64,000 bases of DNA from Amblyomma americanum (Eukaryota > Arthropoda > Arachnida > Ixodida > Ixodidae), in the NCBI RefSeq assembly GCF_052857255.1, contig NC_135498.1, forward strand, positions 118,768,281 through 118,832,280, written 5' to 3'. The notes under the pieces are model-generated. The model had not been told where the DNA came from. It did not search any database and worked only from the letters and a program-made list of their open reading frames with translations. Both the position numbers and the translations under genes were made by a program. Within the stretch, counting starts at the first letter, position 1, and each line of letters opens with the position of its first letter. This document shows, in pieces, positions 43,626 to 55,106 of the stretch.

Positions 43626-45948
43626 CTGCAAGGAAAATTAGAATCTCATGAAAATTACACTGTAACAGAAGGTATTCAGACATATACAAGTACGTTGGCA
43701 AAGGCTTAAATAAAAAGAAACGTGGACATTTCTATGTAACAGCCACAAATCAGTCGCAGATAACTGAAAATGCCAGACAGCTCGCACACATAACACTGGA
43801 AAGCTCTCTGGCACAAACTACTTCCATTCCTCGTACCATATGAATGGCAGACTCCGCGTAGCACATTATGCAACGCCAAACAGACCTAGCGGCGCAAACG
43901 GCCGACGGCTACCGGCATGGCAAGAACGTATCGCCGCACGCTGAGGGCGGAGCGGTTCTCCGACGGCAAGCGGTGCCGGTGAACGAGTCAGCAGCACGAA
44001 GCAATGGCGGGGACGTTGTTTATGAGAAAGGAGATAAGCGGCGCCGGTAGCGGCGGCGCGACGCCGCCATTACGGAATAAGATTCGTGCACATGCATTTT
44101 AAACCCTGCAGCGACGAACGAGTAACGAAAGCAAAAGCTGCGCACTTTTTTTCATGGCACTGTGAAATAGAGGCCATAATGCATTTCTACATCACAACTC
44201 ACCTGGAACGTGTCGCTCCCAAAGTGCATTTCAACACATGGCAGAGTGCAAGCACTGGCGGCGGCTCTCAAGCTGCGCAGTTTGTGCTCGTTCGCACTCA
44301 ACTTTTATCGGGCCCAGCGTTGCGAACAGGTGCGTCGCCGATGTCATTTTCCGGCACTGTTTGTAGAGACAGGGCAGCATCCTCGCTGGCAGCACGAGGG
44401 AACACACATAATCTGTCGCACCGGCTACACGTGCAGCTTTCTGTGCGCGCGAACTTCACACAACCAGATATGGATACGGATGAGGCCCGTTTCGTATGCT
44501 GCGACTGGACCGAAAATATCCGGTGTAGTCGGTGAGGCCGCAGTGCGATTTTCGGTCAGTGCTTTCACATGCCACACCGACACAACGATTTCGGTCGGAG
44601 GAACAGACAAGGTCCCTTGAAGTTTGCATAGACAACCAATTATTAACCTCTACAGAAACATCACACAGATTGTGTTGATGATTTTATGACTAGCGTATTT
44701 TTAGATGCAAGGCATTATTCCGTATGTTTACATTAGAATAAACAGTTTTGCTTCCACCGCGCTAAGAGCTCCCACGTGACCGCACGTCGCACGCCGTCTC
44801 TGCGCTCCCCATTGGTCAGTCGCAGAGCGAACACACCGACGCTGCGGCTGAATACCAACCGGACGTAACTCGATCGCAAGCCGTCTGCGACTAGACCGAC
44901 GGCTCTCCTCAGTCGCAGACCGACAGAATTCGCAGTGTCGCAGGCGAAAATCGCATGCATGCGACATTGTCCTGCGTCTATTTTGTTGAAAACGAGAGTA
45001 GTCATGCCTAGACGGTGCAGTGGTTACAAAAACTCTTTTACATGATTTCGTGACTAATTACAACTTATATTTTGAATCTCGGTTTTTAAAGACTCTTTTG
45101 GATGTATAATATCACTGTGAGCAGGATCCAGCAAGGACGGCAAACAGAGAAGTCGAAACTGCGGAGCTTCTGTCTCCTCTGTTATGAGCATGCGCAGACA
45201 CAAGCGTTTGCGGGTCGGTAGGCTTAAAACGCTGAGTGGTCAAAAAAAGTGACGTCACGCCTGTAACGTCATGGTCACGTGACGTTTAATGACGTCATGT
45301 CCGGTTGAAGACAGACATATTTTCCCTAGATTTTTCTCGGAATTCACCACGTTTTTGACAGCGTGCGCGGGATAAAAAACGCATCTTTACCTCCACCCCA
45401 CCCATATCGACCACTTTGCCGAGCGGGGTGCAATTGAAAAACCCTTGCCTAAATGCTTCCGCCATTCATGTTTGCCCCGCACCCTCCCACGACACATTCC
45501 CGAACTCGGATGTTTTGTCGCCTTTTTTATTTTTCTTTTGTGTGTTTGTGTTTGCATGCACAGTGCACGTGTCTCTACTTAAGTAAACTGCGCCGCTGAT
45601 TCCGCATTCACTATTCCTGCCGAAGAGGCTCCAGGGAAATGTCCTGCCCTGTTTGCGTTTTATTCTGTTAATTTGTTTACTCGTTTTGGCCAACGGCACG
45701 CGAGTACATGCATCTCCGCGAATCTGCCACCGTCTGTTTCTGTACTCGCCGCCGCTCAGCCTTGAGGGGCGCCTGTCACATATATTAAGGAGCCTAAATT
45801 AAATTTTAAAGGAAAAAAGTGTGAAAAAGACGCGAATTAACCGACGAATAAAGAAGAGGAAGAAGAAGCATTCGGTGAGGTGGAGGGAGATGATTTGTGG
45901 GGAAGAGAAGAAGACGACGACAAGGCATGCGTGGACTAACACCGAGGC

Positions 45949-45956
45949 TATAAAAG
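45949..45956 (+). promoter_or_regulatory. TATA box (TATAAAAG)
   Basis: ggcTATAAAAGggcgag is a textbook pol II TATA element. A purine-rich putative start region follows about 30 bp downstream, and a cggtgagctcg donor-like site lies at about 46057-46067. Whether it drives a host gene or an unrecognised LTR is open. Confidence 0.5.
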
Positions 45957-46058
45957 GGCGAGTGAGAGCGAGGCCCGGGAGGGAACAGCAGAGAAGCAGA
46001 GGCTCCGGCGGGTCAGGGACACTTTGGCTGGAAGAGAGCGACGCCGGCTACTGCTCCG

Positions 46059-46481
46059 GTGAGCTCGCGTTCTACGACATCGCATCGTGGACTTCCTGCC
46101 GTGTCTGAGCCCGTTCCGGGGAGTCAACAGAGGACGCTACCACCTGCTACGGCCATGGGTGTCTCCAGTTCTGTTGCCACCCATCTGGGTGGTGCCCCCA
46201 ACGCGAACAACACCGGCATCATCTCCACGGGCGCTTGGACCTGGAGCTTATACGACGCAGCCAGCGACGCCGCCACCAAAGCCAACAACACCGGCATCAT
46301 CTCCACGGGCGCTTGGATCTGGAGCTTGTACGACGCAGCCAGCGACGCCAGCCCAAGCGCGTCGAACGCAGCCAGCGACGCCATCCCAAGCACGGCGAGC
46401 GCCGCCTCGATGCCGCCTACAGGATCCATACAACGCCGCAGCCACACCGAACCAACCGTGAGCACGAACGCCGAGATATAA
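46059..46481 (+). repeat. ORF with 78-bp tandem repeat
   Basis: A 78-bp unit (26 codons) occurs at 46206-46283 and again from 46284, encoding NNTGIISTGAW then WSLYDAASDA each time. Further degenerate AASDA units follow. The frame is open from 46059 to a stop at 46481. Ala/Ser-rich, no known domain; it lies 100 bp downstream of the TATA box. Probably a repeat-expanded leader or a short unknown protein. Confidence 0.45.
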
Positions 46482-47448
46482 CAAGCCCCGTTCCGTCCAT
46501 GCCGTTACGAAGTAGTACTGTAAGGATCAGGGCAAGAACGCTGGATACAAAGTGCATCGGACCGCTGTCTTCACCTCCTCCTGGATGCCTGCGTTGCACG
46601 ATCGTGGTGCCATGCATACACACGACGTCGTAGTCACGTCGCAGCGTACTGCCGTATATCGTGGAAACAAACCGAGACCAGCGGTGGCGGCAAGGAAACA
46701 TCTTTAATCTGACTCTGCTGAGTATACGGCACTTCTGTAAAAGATACACAAGCCATGGCTCCGGCGCTACCCGAAATTATCTTGACGGGGTGGTTCGCAA
46801 TGGGCAAGAAAAGCAGAGTTGGGGAGACGACAGACAATGAAACTGAAAACAAGACCGTGGTAACGTATCTACGTGCCAAATTCCTGCCACATTTTTCTTC
46901 TCGTAAAAGTATACTATCTCTTCACTGTGGTCCAAAAACCGAATCCCTGAAGTTAAAGAACCTGAGTGGTGCAGAAGCCACTGGCTGGCAGCTCCACATC
47001 GGACCAATAATGTTTGCCATCTCTCTGCCTTTAGAAGATTTTAAAAAGAATGCATTTGTATATTGTATCCTTAAAATCCGTTCATTACTGTTACTTATTT
47101 TTGCAGTCCATAATGGACTTTTTTAAAGAAAATTTTCAATTCCGTGCTCCACTCGCGCACTGAAAATATTTATCGAGCACTATATTCATCCAGTCTATAA
47201 GTCCTCAATGTCGATAAAAGCAGGATTCGCAGTAAGGATTACACAAAAACATTGCGCATAGCTTGTGCTCCGTGGTTTTATTTTCAAACAAAAATATAGC
47301 TCATGGATTTTACGTTCATAGTGCAAGGTAGCTGTGTAAGTTTGTTAGACATTTTTTTCGAGACTGCAGTTTTAAGCACTTTACAGAACATTGTTACTAG
47401 CACGTCTTCAAAACACTGTTCGCAATTTAACTTGTGCATGCGACTTAC

Positions 47449-47548
47449 ATTCATTCCACTGGATGTTCGAAAATGCTGAATTACACAGACCACCGCTACA
47501 AATAGCACTGGATTATCACAAATGTCAGTTACTAACCTACACACATAT
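47449..47548 (-). other. Candidate internal exon (unidentified host gene)
   Basis: 100 bp on minus with acceptor gttaatatttcag and a consensus donor gtaagt directly after the last codon. The frame is open throughout (33 codons): VCRLVTDICDNPVLFVAVV, IQHFRTSSGMN. Phase is one base in, zero out. Unrecognised. Confidence 0.45.
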
Positions 47549-49322
47549 CTGAAATATTAACAGCAGCAGCATTAAAAGGCTGCTTAACATGTCAAGCTTA
47601 TTAAATTGAAAAGAAATTGAAGAGCCTGCGTAAAGTAATGAAAAGGTCACAAAGACCTGTAGATTACAATCTTGTTTTTTTAAATAGAGGACAAATAACA
47701 ACATTTGAAACCAAAATTCTTGGACAGGTATTACAGGTAGGGACTAACTTGAAATCAGCACCTAAAAGTAATCAAAACGATACAATAGCAAATCTTGAAA
47801 AACATTGCAGAGTTGACTTGAAAACTTCTTCGCTACACTTCAGGCTAACTGGTGCTGTCAGATAAGATTAGCTAAAAAAATGTTATGCACCCCATAATTA
47901 CCAGTGGCTAATCCCAAGTGGCTAACTTCAAGATGCAGATTACAAACTGCAGTAAAAGAAATACTAAACAGACAATCTAAAGCAGCCCACTAAATCTAGA
48001 GTAAAATATCACAGGTATCCAACCTCTAATGTTTGTGTTTGTTCTTGCGAAACACATAGGATGAACATAACCTTAGAAATCATATACATTACATTCATTT
48101 TAAAACACAAGCACATAAAAAGAACACAAAACAAAACTTTACACTCAATATATGGAGGCCTATGCTCTAGAGAAAGTTTATGTGCCCCGAAAGATATGTT
48201 AGCCATCCATTTGAAAGAGCCTGTCGGAAATAAAATGCAGCACTCATAACTTATATGGAAATAATTAGAATACAGAAACACATGCACACATGCTTTTCAA
48301 TCTAGCTAACAAGTAATGACTAATGCTGAAACACACGGAATTAGTCAGGCTGGTATTACGTGACTGTGTGCACTACTAGCAATAAAAACAAATGGGCTAA
48401 GGTCAAAGCGCTCAGGACACAGGCATTCTCTTTGATCGCGAGAAAGGCATTCATCACCTTCACTTTAGGACGAAGTGAAGAAAAATTCCAGAAAAGTTCC
48501 CATGGCAACTGATCAGACTAAGGACTAGTAACTTTGTGTTTAAATAAGTAGTATAATTTCTGAGGACCTGTGTCTCAGCACATATTTGCTTGAAAAATTA
48601 ATTGTTCACAAACTCCATTATCACCATTATTTTTTTCTACTTAAAGGATATGTATAAATGCTAGCAATTCTGTCATGTGGTAGAACGGGAAGTCTATTAA
48701 ATAAATAAAATTACAAAATTCTCGACAGTGCTCCCAGGAAGCTGTCCGAGCTAGATGCAAAAAGATAAAAACCATGACTAGCCCATACAGGGACAAGAAA
48801 CCACGGGGGTGATGATTCTTAAGGTCAACGAAATGTTGCTGTTCCTGTTTGCCATGTCTTTCCATGCTGTCACATAATGCGAGTACAGCATTTGTCGAAG
48901 TTTAGAGCCCAAGGAATTCGCTGCTGAGCCTTGTTGTGCATCGCTAGCATTCCAGATCTCTTGAAGGTACAGAAAATCTTGCCCTGACCACCGTGAATGT
49001 TGGACATCCATGGATGCTCAGATGCCTTATTAGACGGCTTAGAAGCCAAACCCTTTGGCTCTGTACTTTTTGACAAAGGCTATACATCAGTTTCCTCACA
49101 GATTCGTGCTGATACTGTTTTCCTTTTTCTTCGCTCAGGCCAACTGTATCATGTTAACATTGATAAGTTATAGTAGCAAAGTTTGTGTTCCACTACCAGT
49201 ATTCCAAACAGTACTAAAAAACTAGACATGTAAAACATGTACAGGCAGATAGAAGAGGCTGCTGTGAAGGAAAGACGAAGTGGTTTTTAAAAACTAATGA
49301 GCTCAAAACCATCGAAGTGTGG

Positions 49323-49528
49323 TTTATTTTAAGCCAAATATATAAAAGCAATCTCAAGAAGGGTCAGCAGAAAGAGTGCCTTCTTTAGATTTTCCAAACG
49401 GAACACCCAGAATGCTGCAAACAGCAGAATGCCCACAGAAGCGATGAGGTTTTTACTACAGGGTGATGGCCTACGAACAGGAAAACTGCAGTTTGATAGG
49501 TGAGGAGGCATGCTGTAAGTGCTTGGTC
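49323..49528 (-). other. Candidate terminal exon with poly(A) signal
   Basis: Acceptor taattttgcag at 49529 on minus. One frame ends at TAA 49329-49331, immediately followed by AATAAA (49323-49328), and encodes a hydrophobic tail (LIASVGILLFAAFWVFRLEN, then LFLLTLLEIAFIYLA) typical of a membrane anchor. A second frame is also open for 47 codons (DQALTACLLTYQTAVFLFVG) to TAA at 49385. Which is used cannot be decided here. Confidence 0.45.
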
Positions 49529-50945
49529 CTGCAAAATTAAAAACGAAATATCACTGACATTTCTAGCACTTGTAGAAGAGCAAAAAAATACTGTTGCATT
49601 TCAGTATAATGCACATTATGACTACACTATCCTAGGGACGAATTCATGAGGGGGTGGTCTCCCCTCCTCAAAGTGAGAAGTTTTACAAAGAAAAACCATC
49701 CTCAACCCAATTTTTTCAAGAATAAAGTCAAAGAAATGCGAGGTTGTAACATTTCACTGAGAGATCTTTAAAGATAACGGTAACCAGGCTAATGTACTTG
49801 GAGCTATCAACACTGTCTAGCTTCAACTTCATTGCCCACCACTATGTGCAGGAGACCTTAGTGACAAGTTTTGTATCAAAACTTTTTCATTCATGATTCG
49901 TTAGTATGGATGAATCACTGCGAGAATTTTGCTCTGAAACCAAAGTGTCCATATTACAGAGGTGCAACTGTACATATAATTTGTTCATTAGAGCCATGAT
50001 CATATTTAGTGGGCCACCACAACTATGCAAAAGTTAAACAAAATGCTGCAATGGCCTCCCTGCCAAAGATTTGAAAAGCATATTCTAGCTACAAGACAAC
50101 TGAGTTGTTCAATGTCATTTAATTGCAACCAGTGCAGCAACAGCCTAACTGTAATGGAACTAGAGGCTAAAGAAACAATGGTGAGCCACTGCTCATAAGG
50201 GAGCATGGTATAAAGTGCGTATTTGAAAGGTACAGCTGCACATGAAATCTACCACTCTTGCTTTATCTGTGACATTTGATACATATGGCGACTACAGGAA
50301 TTTTTCTGAGCATCGAAGAAGCAAATGTTCTCTAGGGAATCACATTTTGAGCACCTATAACAGCTTGGGATGCAACAATCAGTACTCCCCATGAATCATA
50401 TTTGCGTGTATATAATGAGGACCAAAAATACAAAACTGGTATGGTGTTGTTCAAAGTGTATATTGCCATTATAGACAGCTTGTGAAGTAGCACTGCACAA
50501 TGATTGGATGCCATCGAAGACTACAACACAAAACACTCTTTTCCAACTGAAAATAAAAAAGGCTGCACCATATCCGGACCTCATTACCATTTGTCAATAA
50601 AATGAAAAAACCACAGTCGCAAAAGCAAATAATGGTGATCGCCTCTCTATAGTTTCGTACAAGTCTAAAGAAACCACAACCGTCTCAACATTGGATTATT
50701 GGTTATTTGAAAAGAGTGGTAGTGAACACGCATGAAAATGAGACAGTAGCAATGCAAATCCCAAAATAGCAGCGTGTCAGTACGCTGTATCTGGTTTAAT
50801 CATGAATTAAAGACTATTTTCAGAACTGAGCATAGTTGAAGCAGTTACACTGGCTCCTCATTCCTAATATTGTATTTTTTTTAATTGCACAAGTAACTAT
50901 GCCTGAATTTTAACGAAATTCTCTTGGGGGTCAGCAGCTCCTTAC

Positions 50946-51011
50946 TGTCACTGTTTGCATCCCGCCTCTTTGCAAGATAACGAAGCACCAGGGCTTTGTG
51001 CCAGCCCCATT
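50946..51011 (-). other. Candidate internal exon, 66 bp
   Basis: Acceptor gattatttattttag and donor gtaagg on minus. Two frames are open across it: NGAGTKPWCFVILQRGGMQT, and the next frame WGWHKALVLRYLAKRRDANS. Each joins in phase to one of the two open frames of the exon at 49323-49528. Confidence 0.45.
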
Positions 51012-51526
51012 CTAAAATAAATAATCACAAAACCTAAGCTTTGCTAATGCTCGTGACATCAATGACTAAATTTGGGTAAATTCTGTGCCTAAAAGGTAGT
51101 CAACAGATGCTCAGATAATACTGAGCTGCTATTTTCGTACAAAAATTTCAGTTCCTGCCTATGTCCACCAATAATTTGAACAAAAATACCTACAAGTGTT
51201 GCAGGGGGCATCTTTCTTTGCTACTTAACTCTGAACTGTTTGGTACTGCTTGTAGATTAAACGGATGCAACCTTGGAGTTCTTCATAGATTAGAACCTGT
51301 ATAGAACAATGTCCAGTCAGGTTTGATACCAAACAAATCATTTTGATTAAAATGTATGTCGTTCGAATTACTGACTCCAATAATGACAGGTGAGCAAGGC
51401 AATGAAGTATGTGATGCTTTGAAATTAAAGCAGCTGTAATATTTTCACAAAAAGTGACAGCACGTTAATACGGCACCCATCGAAGTTATGCCGCAACGAA
51501 CCGCAGAACATAAGGCAAGAACTTAC

Positions 51527-51583
51527 CGCCGTTGATTTCTCGCTTTCACTCGTGTTCCAGTGACAAAGATATTGCGCCATTGA
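51527..51583 (-). other. Candidate exon with in-frame ATG, 57 bp
   Basis: Acceptor ttgttgctttcag, donor gtaagt, and an open frame containing Met: MAQYLCHWNTSESEKSTA. 57 bp and phase zero, so it joins in frame to the NGAGTK frame of 50946-51011. A CpG-richer area lies upstream on this strand (52100-52900), where a promoter could be. Confidence 0.45.
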
Positions 51584-53032
51584 CTGAAAGCAACAAATAA
51601 TCAGATTGGAATTGTAAGTGTGGCGCCCGAATCTATGACGGCAGAATACAAGCATGCACTTCAGAACCTTTGAGCACATTCATTTGCTGCGACGCGCACG
51701 ATAGGCAAAATTATGTTTTTTGTGGGGAACCATAGCATTTTAGAAAAAGCAACCTGATTTTTTTTATGTTAATAGCGATGCCGCATACCTCGTTCTGCGA
51801 ACATGCGTGAAATTAAGAGTGGCCAAAAATGCTGCCCATATCCGAACTAAAATGACACAAATGCTTCGGAAGGCACTAAAATAACAATGCCGAAAACATA
51901 CAGCCGCTTGCAAGGTGTACTTCAGTGCAGACGCAAGCAGACTTGTACTACAGAGCGCTCGTGCGGTGCTTTGCGGAATGAAGGCGAACTTATAACGCAG
52001 ACAGTGGGATTGACTGACAATGCAGGTGCTCATGCGCTGACGCATAGTTATATAAAACAACCCATACACTGGCAGCGCGTCGTTAATTAAACTGCGCTAA
52101 TATTTTGCTCCATTCCGCAGCACAGTGCTTCAGCGCTCCACACAAGCCGGCTCACGTCTTTTTCGTACAACGATATTTAAGACGCAAAATAACTTTCCAT
52201 GACGGCGAGACGGATGTGAGACGGCAGGGATTCAAAAATATCCTTCCGGGCAGCAGTGTCGAGGTAGAAATTTCTCTCCCGCTTGCCAAGGGCGCGGCAA
52301 AGCCAGCGCTTGTCTCAATTCGCACACAACGGCGCCATACCGCAATTCGCAAACCAGAGCGAAGGGCAAGCTGAGGCGTCGTTTACGATATCCACTTCGG
52401 TGAACTCGGTTAAGCATCCATCTTTCCTTTCTCCGTCGCGCATCAAAAAGCAGCAGCGGCAAACGCACAGTCGCCGCTCACGATATCCGTTCCGAGAGAG
52501 GCTCCAGACAACGCGCCGCGCTCAATTCTGCGACGTAATCCGAGACGGCCCCGCTGGCTCTGCTAGGCCTAGTGCCTACGCCGCTTCGGTCACAGCGTCC
52601 GCACTCACACGAGTCACGACTCTCACGCCGTCTTCTGATCCTTTGCGCAGCCTGCTGTGGATTGTATCCCCACCGAAACCAAAACTTGTTGCTTCGTTCC
52701 GGAACTAAGCGAAACACATAAAACTACAAAGTTCCACTGGCGCGTTCTTTTGAACAGCAGCAGGAATTCGACCTCGCTCCGTCTCCGTTGCCGTACGGTG
52801 TCTTTTTCTACACTGTTCGGAAGGTTCGGAATGGCGACCACCACTCCGTTAGAGACGGCTGATGAACGATTCCGGACCTCGTTAGCACACCGTCAGTTCT
52901 AGCTGGTGTTGCTTCGGTGTTTATGATATCATGTGCACCATTTTACCTGTGTTCTCGTCTGGCGATGCGGTGTTTTAAAGCGGATGAACACGGATAAACC
53001 TCCTATCTCGTGTCATTCGTGTGTAGTGCGTA
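51584..53032. other. Unassigned, CpG-richer possible promoter region
   Basis: 52120-52900 has more CpG than the region to its left and overlapping short ORFs on both strands with no recognised domain. It could be the 5' end of the minus-strand candidate gene. No TATA box of note. Confidence 0.35.
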
Positions 53033-53109
53033 TGGCGCGGTTCAGGTCTCCAATGATATATGAAACAGATACTGCGCCATTTCCTTTCCCCAAAAACCAA
53101 TTATTATTA
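53033..53109 (+). mobile_element. Severely 5'-truncated Ruka SINE (77 bp)
   Basis: Only the 3' end: tggcgcggttcaggtctcc to ccccaaaaaccaattattat. Short flanking TA on both sides only. Confidence 0.85.
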
Positions 53110-53424
53110 CTAAGCAAGGTCTCCAAGGCTTCTCTACTTACTGTACTTTGTCCCACCAATGGTGAGATTGAGCACGCCCAAATTATGTGGTCGAGGGTCC
53201 CTCTCGCCCCACAGTGTTTGCACTGATCGTTATCCCTAAGCTATGGTAGCGCGTAAAACGCCCAGACCATCCAAGGCCGCAACATAAGAGCCTGCGGAGG
53301 AAGGTTCGATAGCGCTCACTTGTGTAGGAACGGTTGCCAAAGTTAAAATTAGCGACAGCAAAACCAAAGTCTAAAATTTTGGAAAAGAGACGATCTCACT
53401 GGAAGCGGCCAAAATCCTCACCCA
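53110..53424 (-). pseudogene. I-like LINE ORF2 C-terminal remnant
   Basis: On minus the reading CKHCGARGTLDHIIWACS (about 53180-53230) is the Cys-His C-terminal motif of tick I-like LINEs. The remainder is diverged. Confidence 0.6.
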
Positions 53425-54150
53425 AGGAACGCTGAATAGGAAAATTCAGTTAATATGGGCGCCCGCGCAAGCTGCCGTCACTGGTAACGAGGCGGCTCAC
53501 GAGCTATCGCTAGCTAACTTCCGAGTAGTCCCCCCCCTCCCCGCCCACTGGGCATGCGACGAGCGCCAGAAAAAGTGCGGGGAAACAATCGACCACTATA
53601 AATTGGGACGTAGACTGGTACCCCGCTGCATGTTGGCCTAAATAATAGATTAGCTCTCGGGTGTAAGCGGCTCAAATATATTTCCTGCCAACGCATACGT
53701 AGTTCTAGCCTAAGACGCTGGAGAGCGCGGGAAGGTTTCTAATCAGACGGATGCCTTCCAAAAGCCCTCCTGTGTCTCCAGCATTTAATATTCCCGAAGA
53801 ATTGTGCACTTAACATCTTAACCACACATCAGCTACCGAAGCAGCAACAACGCGCTAAAGGCTCTCCCCTAACCGCACTTTGGGTCAGCAAAGTGGCCCC
53901 CTGAATTTTTATGCTAATCCGCTGTCCTAGTGTGAATGTGCATGTATCGCGTTGCTGTTTGAATTGCACATAAACAAACTTTTGTAGTGAAACTACACCA
54001 GGATAGCCAGCGGTGCATTTTAGTTCAGTGTCACTAGTGTACTCAGCATTCGCCACTAGTTGCACCGAGCCACAAGTGTTACCCCGCAGTGTCGCGCGGC
54101 GCCTTTCCTCAAAATACAGTTTCCGGTCCCCTTTCTTCCTTCCTTTGTTC
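53425..54150 (+). pseudogene. I-like LINE: RNase H fragment and 3' UTR, module copy 2
   Basis: Matches 5396-6130: QLIWAPAQAAVTGNEAAHEL, then DHYKLGRRL, then a 3' UTR with tttttatgctaatccgctgt. Broken by stops. Confidence 0.65.
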
Positions 54151-54159
54151 CCTCTCTCC

Positions 54160-54400
54160 TAGCCGCCGCGGTGGCTGAGTGGTTATGGCGCTCGGCTGCT
54201 GGCGCGAAAGACGCGGGTTCGATCTCGGCCGCGGCGGTCGAATTTCGATGGAGGCGAAAATCTAGAGGCCCGTGTGCTGTACGATGTCAGTGCACGTTAA
54301 CGAACCCCAAGTGGTCTAAATTTTCAGAGCCCTTCACTACGGCGTCTCTCATAGCATGAGTCGCTTTGGGACGTTAAACCCCCATAAGCCAAACTAAACC
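54160..54400 (+). mobile_element. SINE type B, uninterrupted
   Basis: A box tggctgagtgg, B box gggttcgatct, body cacgttaacgaaccccaagt, end gggacgttaaacccccataa. Counterpart of the interrupted copy at 6484-6835. Confidence 0.9.
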
Positions 54401-54759
54401 TTTCCCTCTCGCCTATCCCTTACTTTTCGGCGCGTTTCGACTTGCTATCGAGATATTTGAAACTGTTACTGTGCCATTTCCTTTCCTCAGTGACCAAACA
54501 AAACAAGTGAGCCGCCGGCGTTCATTGGCGTTGACGGCGTTCTAGGGGCCGTTCGTTTTCACCAATGGAACGGCGCACAACTGGCTCCCTCTGGTCGCTT
54601 CATTGTTGGAGGGAAATGGCTCCCTGGGTCAATGGAGACCTCAATCTCGCTTTCATGTACATACGTGGGGTTGGTGTTCAACTGCAGAAACCTGCTTTTA
54701 TTGCGTTCCGCACACTGGATAGGCCATACCTATTGTTTTGGATTGCATATCCTGAGTCT
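54401..54759 (+). repeat. cggcgttcattggcgttgac repeat, module copy 2
   Basis: Same order and content as 6836-7199, including ggggccgttcgttttcacca and ggattgcatatcctgagtct. Confidence 0.7.
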
Positions 54760-55106
54760 GGCTTAAGGAAGTGCCACTCTCCATCGAATGGTGACCACCC
54801 TGGTCACCTTAATTCTTAAATCCAACAAAGCATTAAGCCAGGATAGTTGGTACATTCTTTGCGTGGAAACAGCGCAGCAGAAGGCCATCGACACGGACAC
54901 CCTCCGTCCCATCTCCTGTGCGGGCAAACTCGTGAAGACGATGGTATCCGATAGGTCGTCCGAGTTTATGCAATCCCAATTTGCAGACACCACGTTCGGA
55001 TTTCCCCACACAGATCTGCACAGGATGTCCTGCTACAACTCATTGGGGCTGTCCTCGACCCCGTGAAATGCCCCCTCAATGACAAGGTCCTACTCGCCTT
55101 GGATTT
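54760..55106 (+). pseudogene. I-like LINE RT fragment, module copy 2
   Basis: Matches 7200-7550 (TLILKSNKALSQDSW; TLRPISCAGKLVKTMVSDRS). The LINE match ends at ggatttaaa, where gggacactgaggagaacgct begins, a start seen in TIR-type DNA transposons. Confidence 0.65.

Larger units (their letters stand above)
42358..51526. other. Repeat-poor AT-rich region with candidate host exons on minus
   Basis: I see no SINE or LINE in these 9 kb, in contrast to the flanks. CpG-rich patches lie at 43860-44060 and 44720-44960. Candidate exons with splice signals on the minus strand are listed separately. At 48640-49140 the minus strand has two overlapping frames with protein-like composition (KLMYSLCQKVQSQRVWLLSR; SGQDFLYLQEIWNASDAQQG) that I cannot assign. 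Otherwise nothing is supported. Confidence 0.5.
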
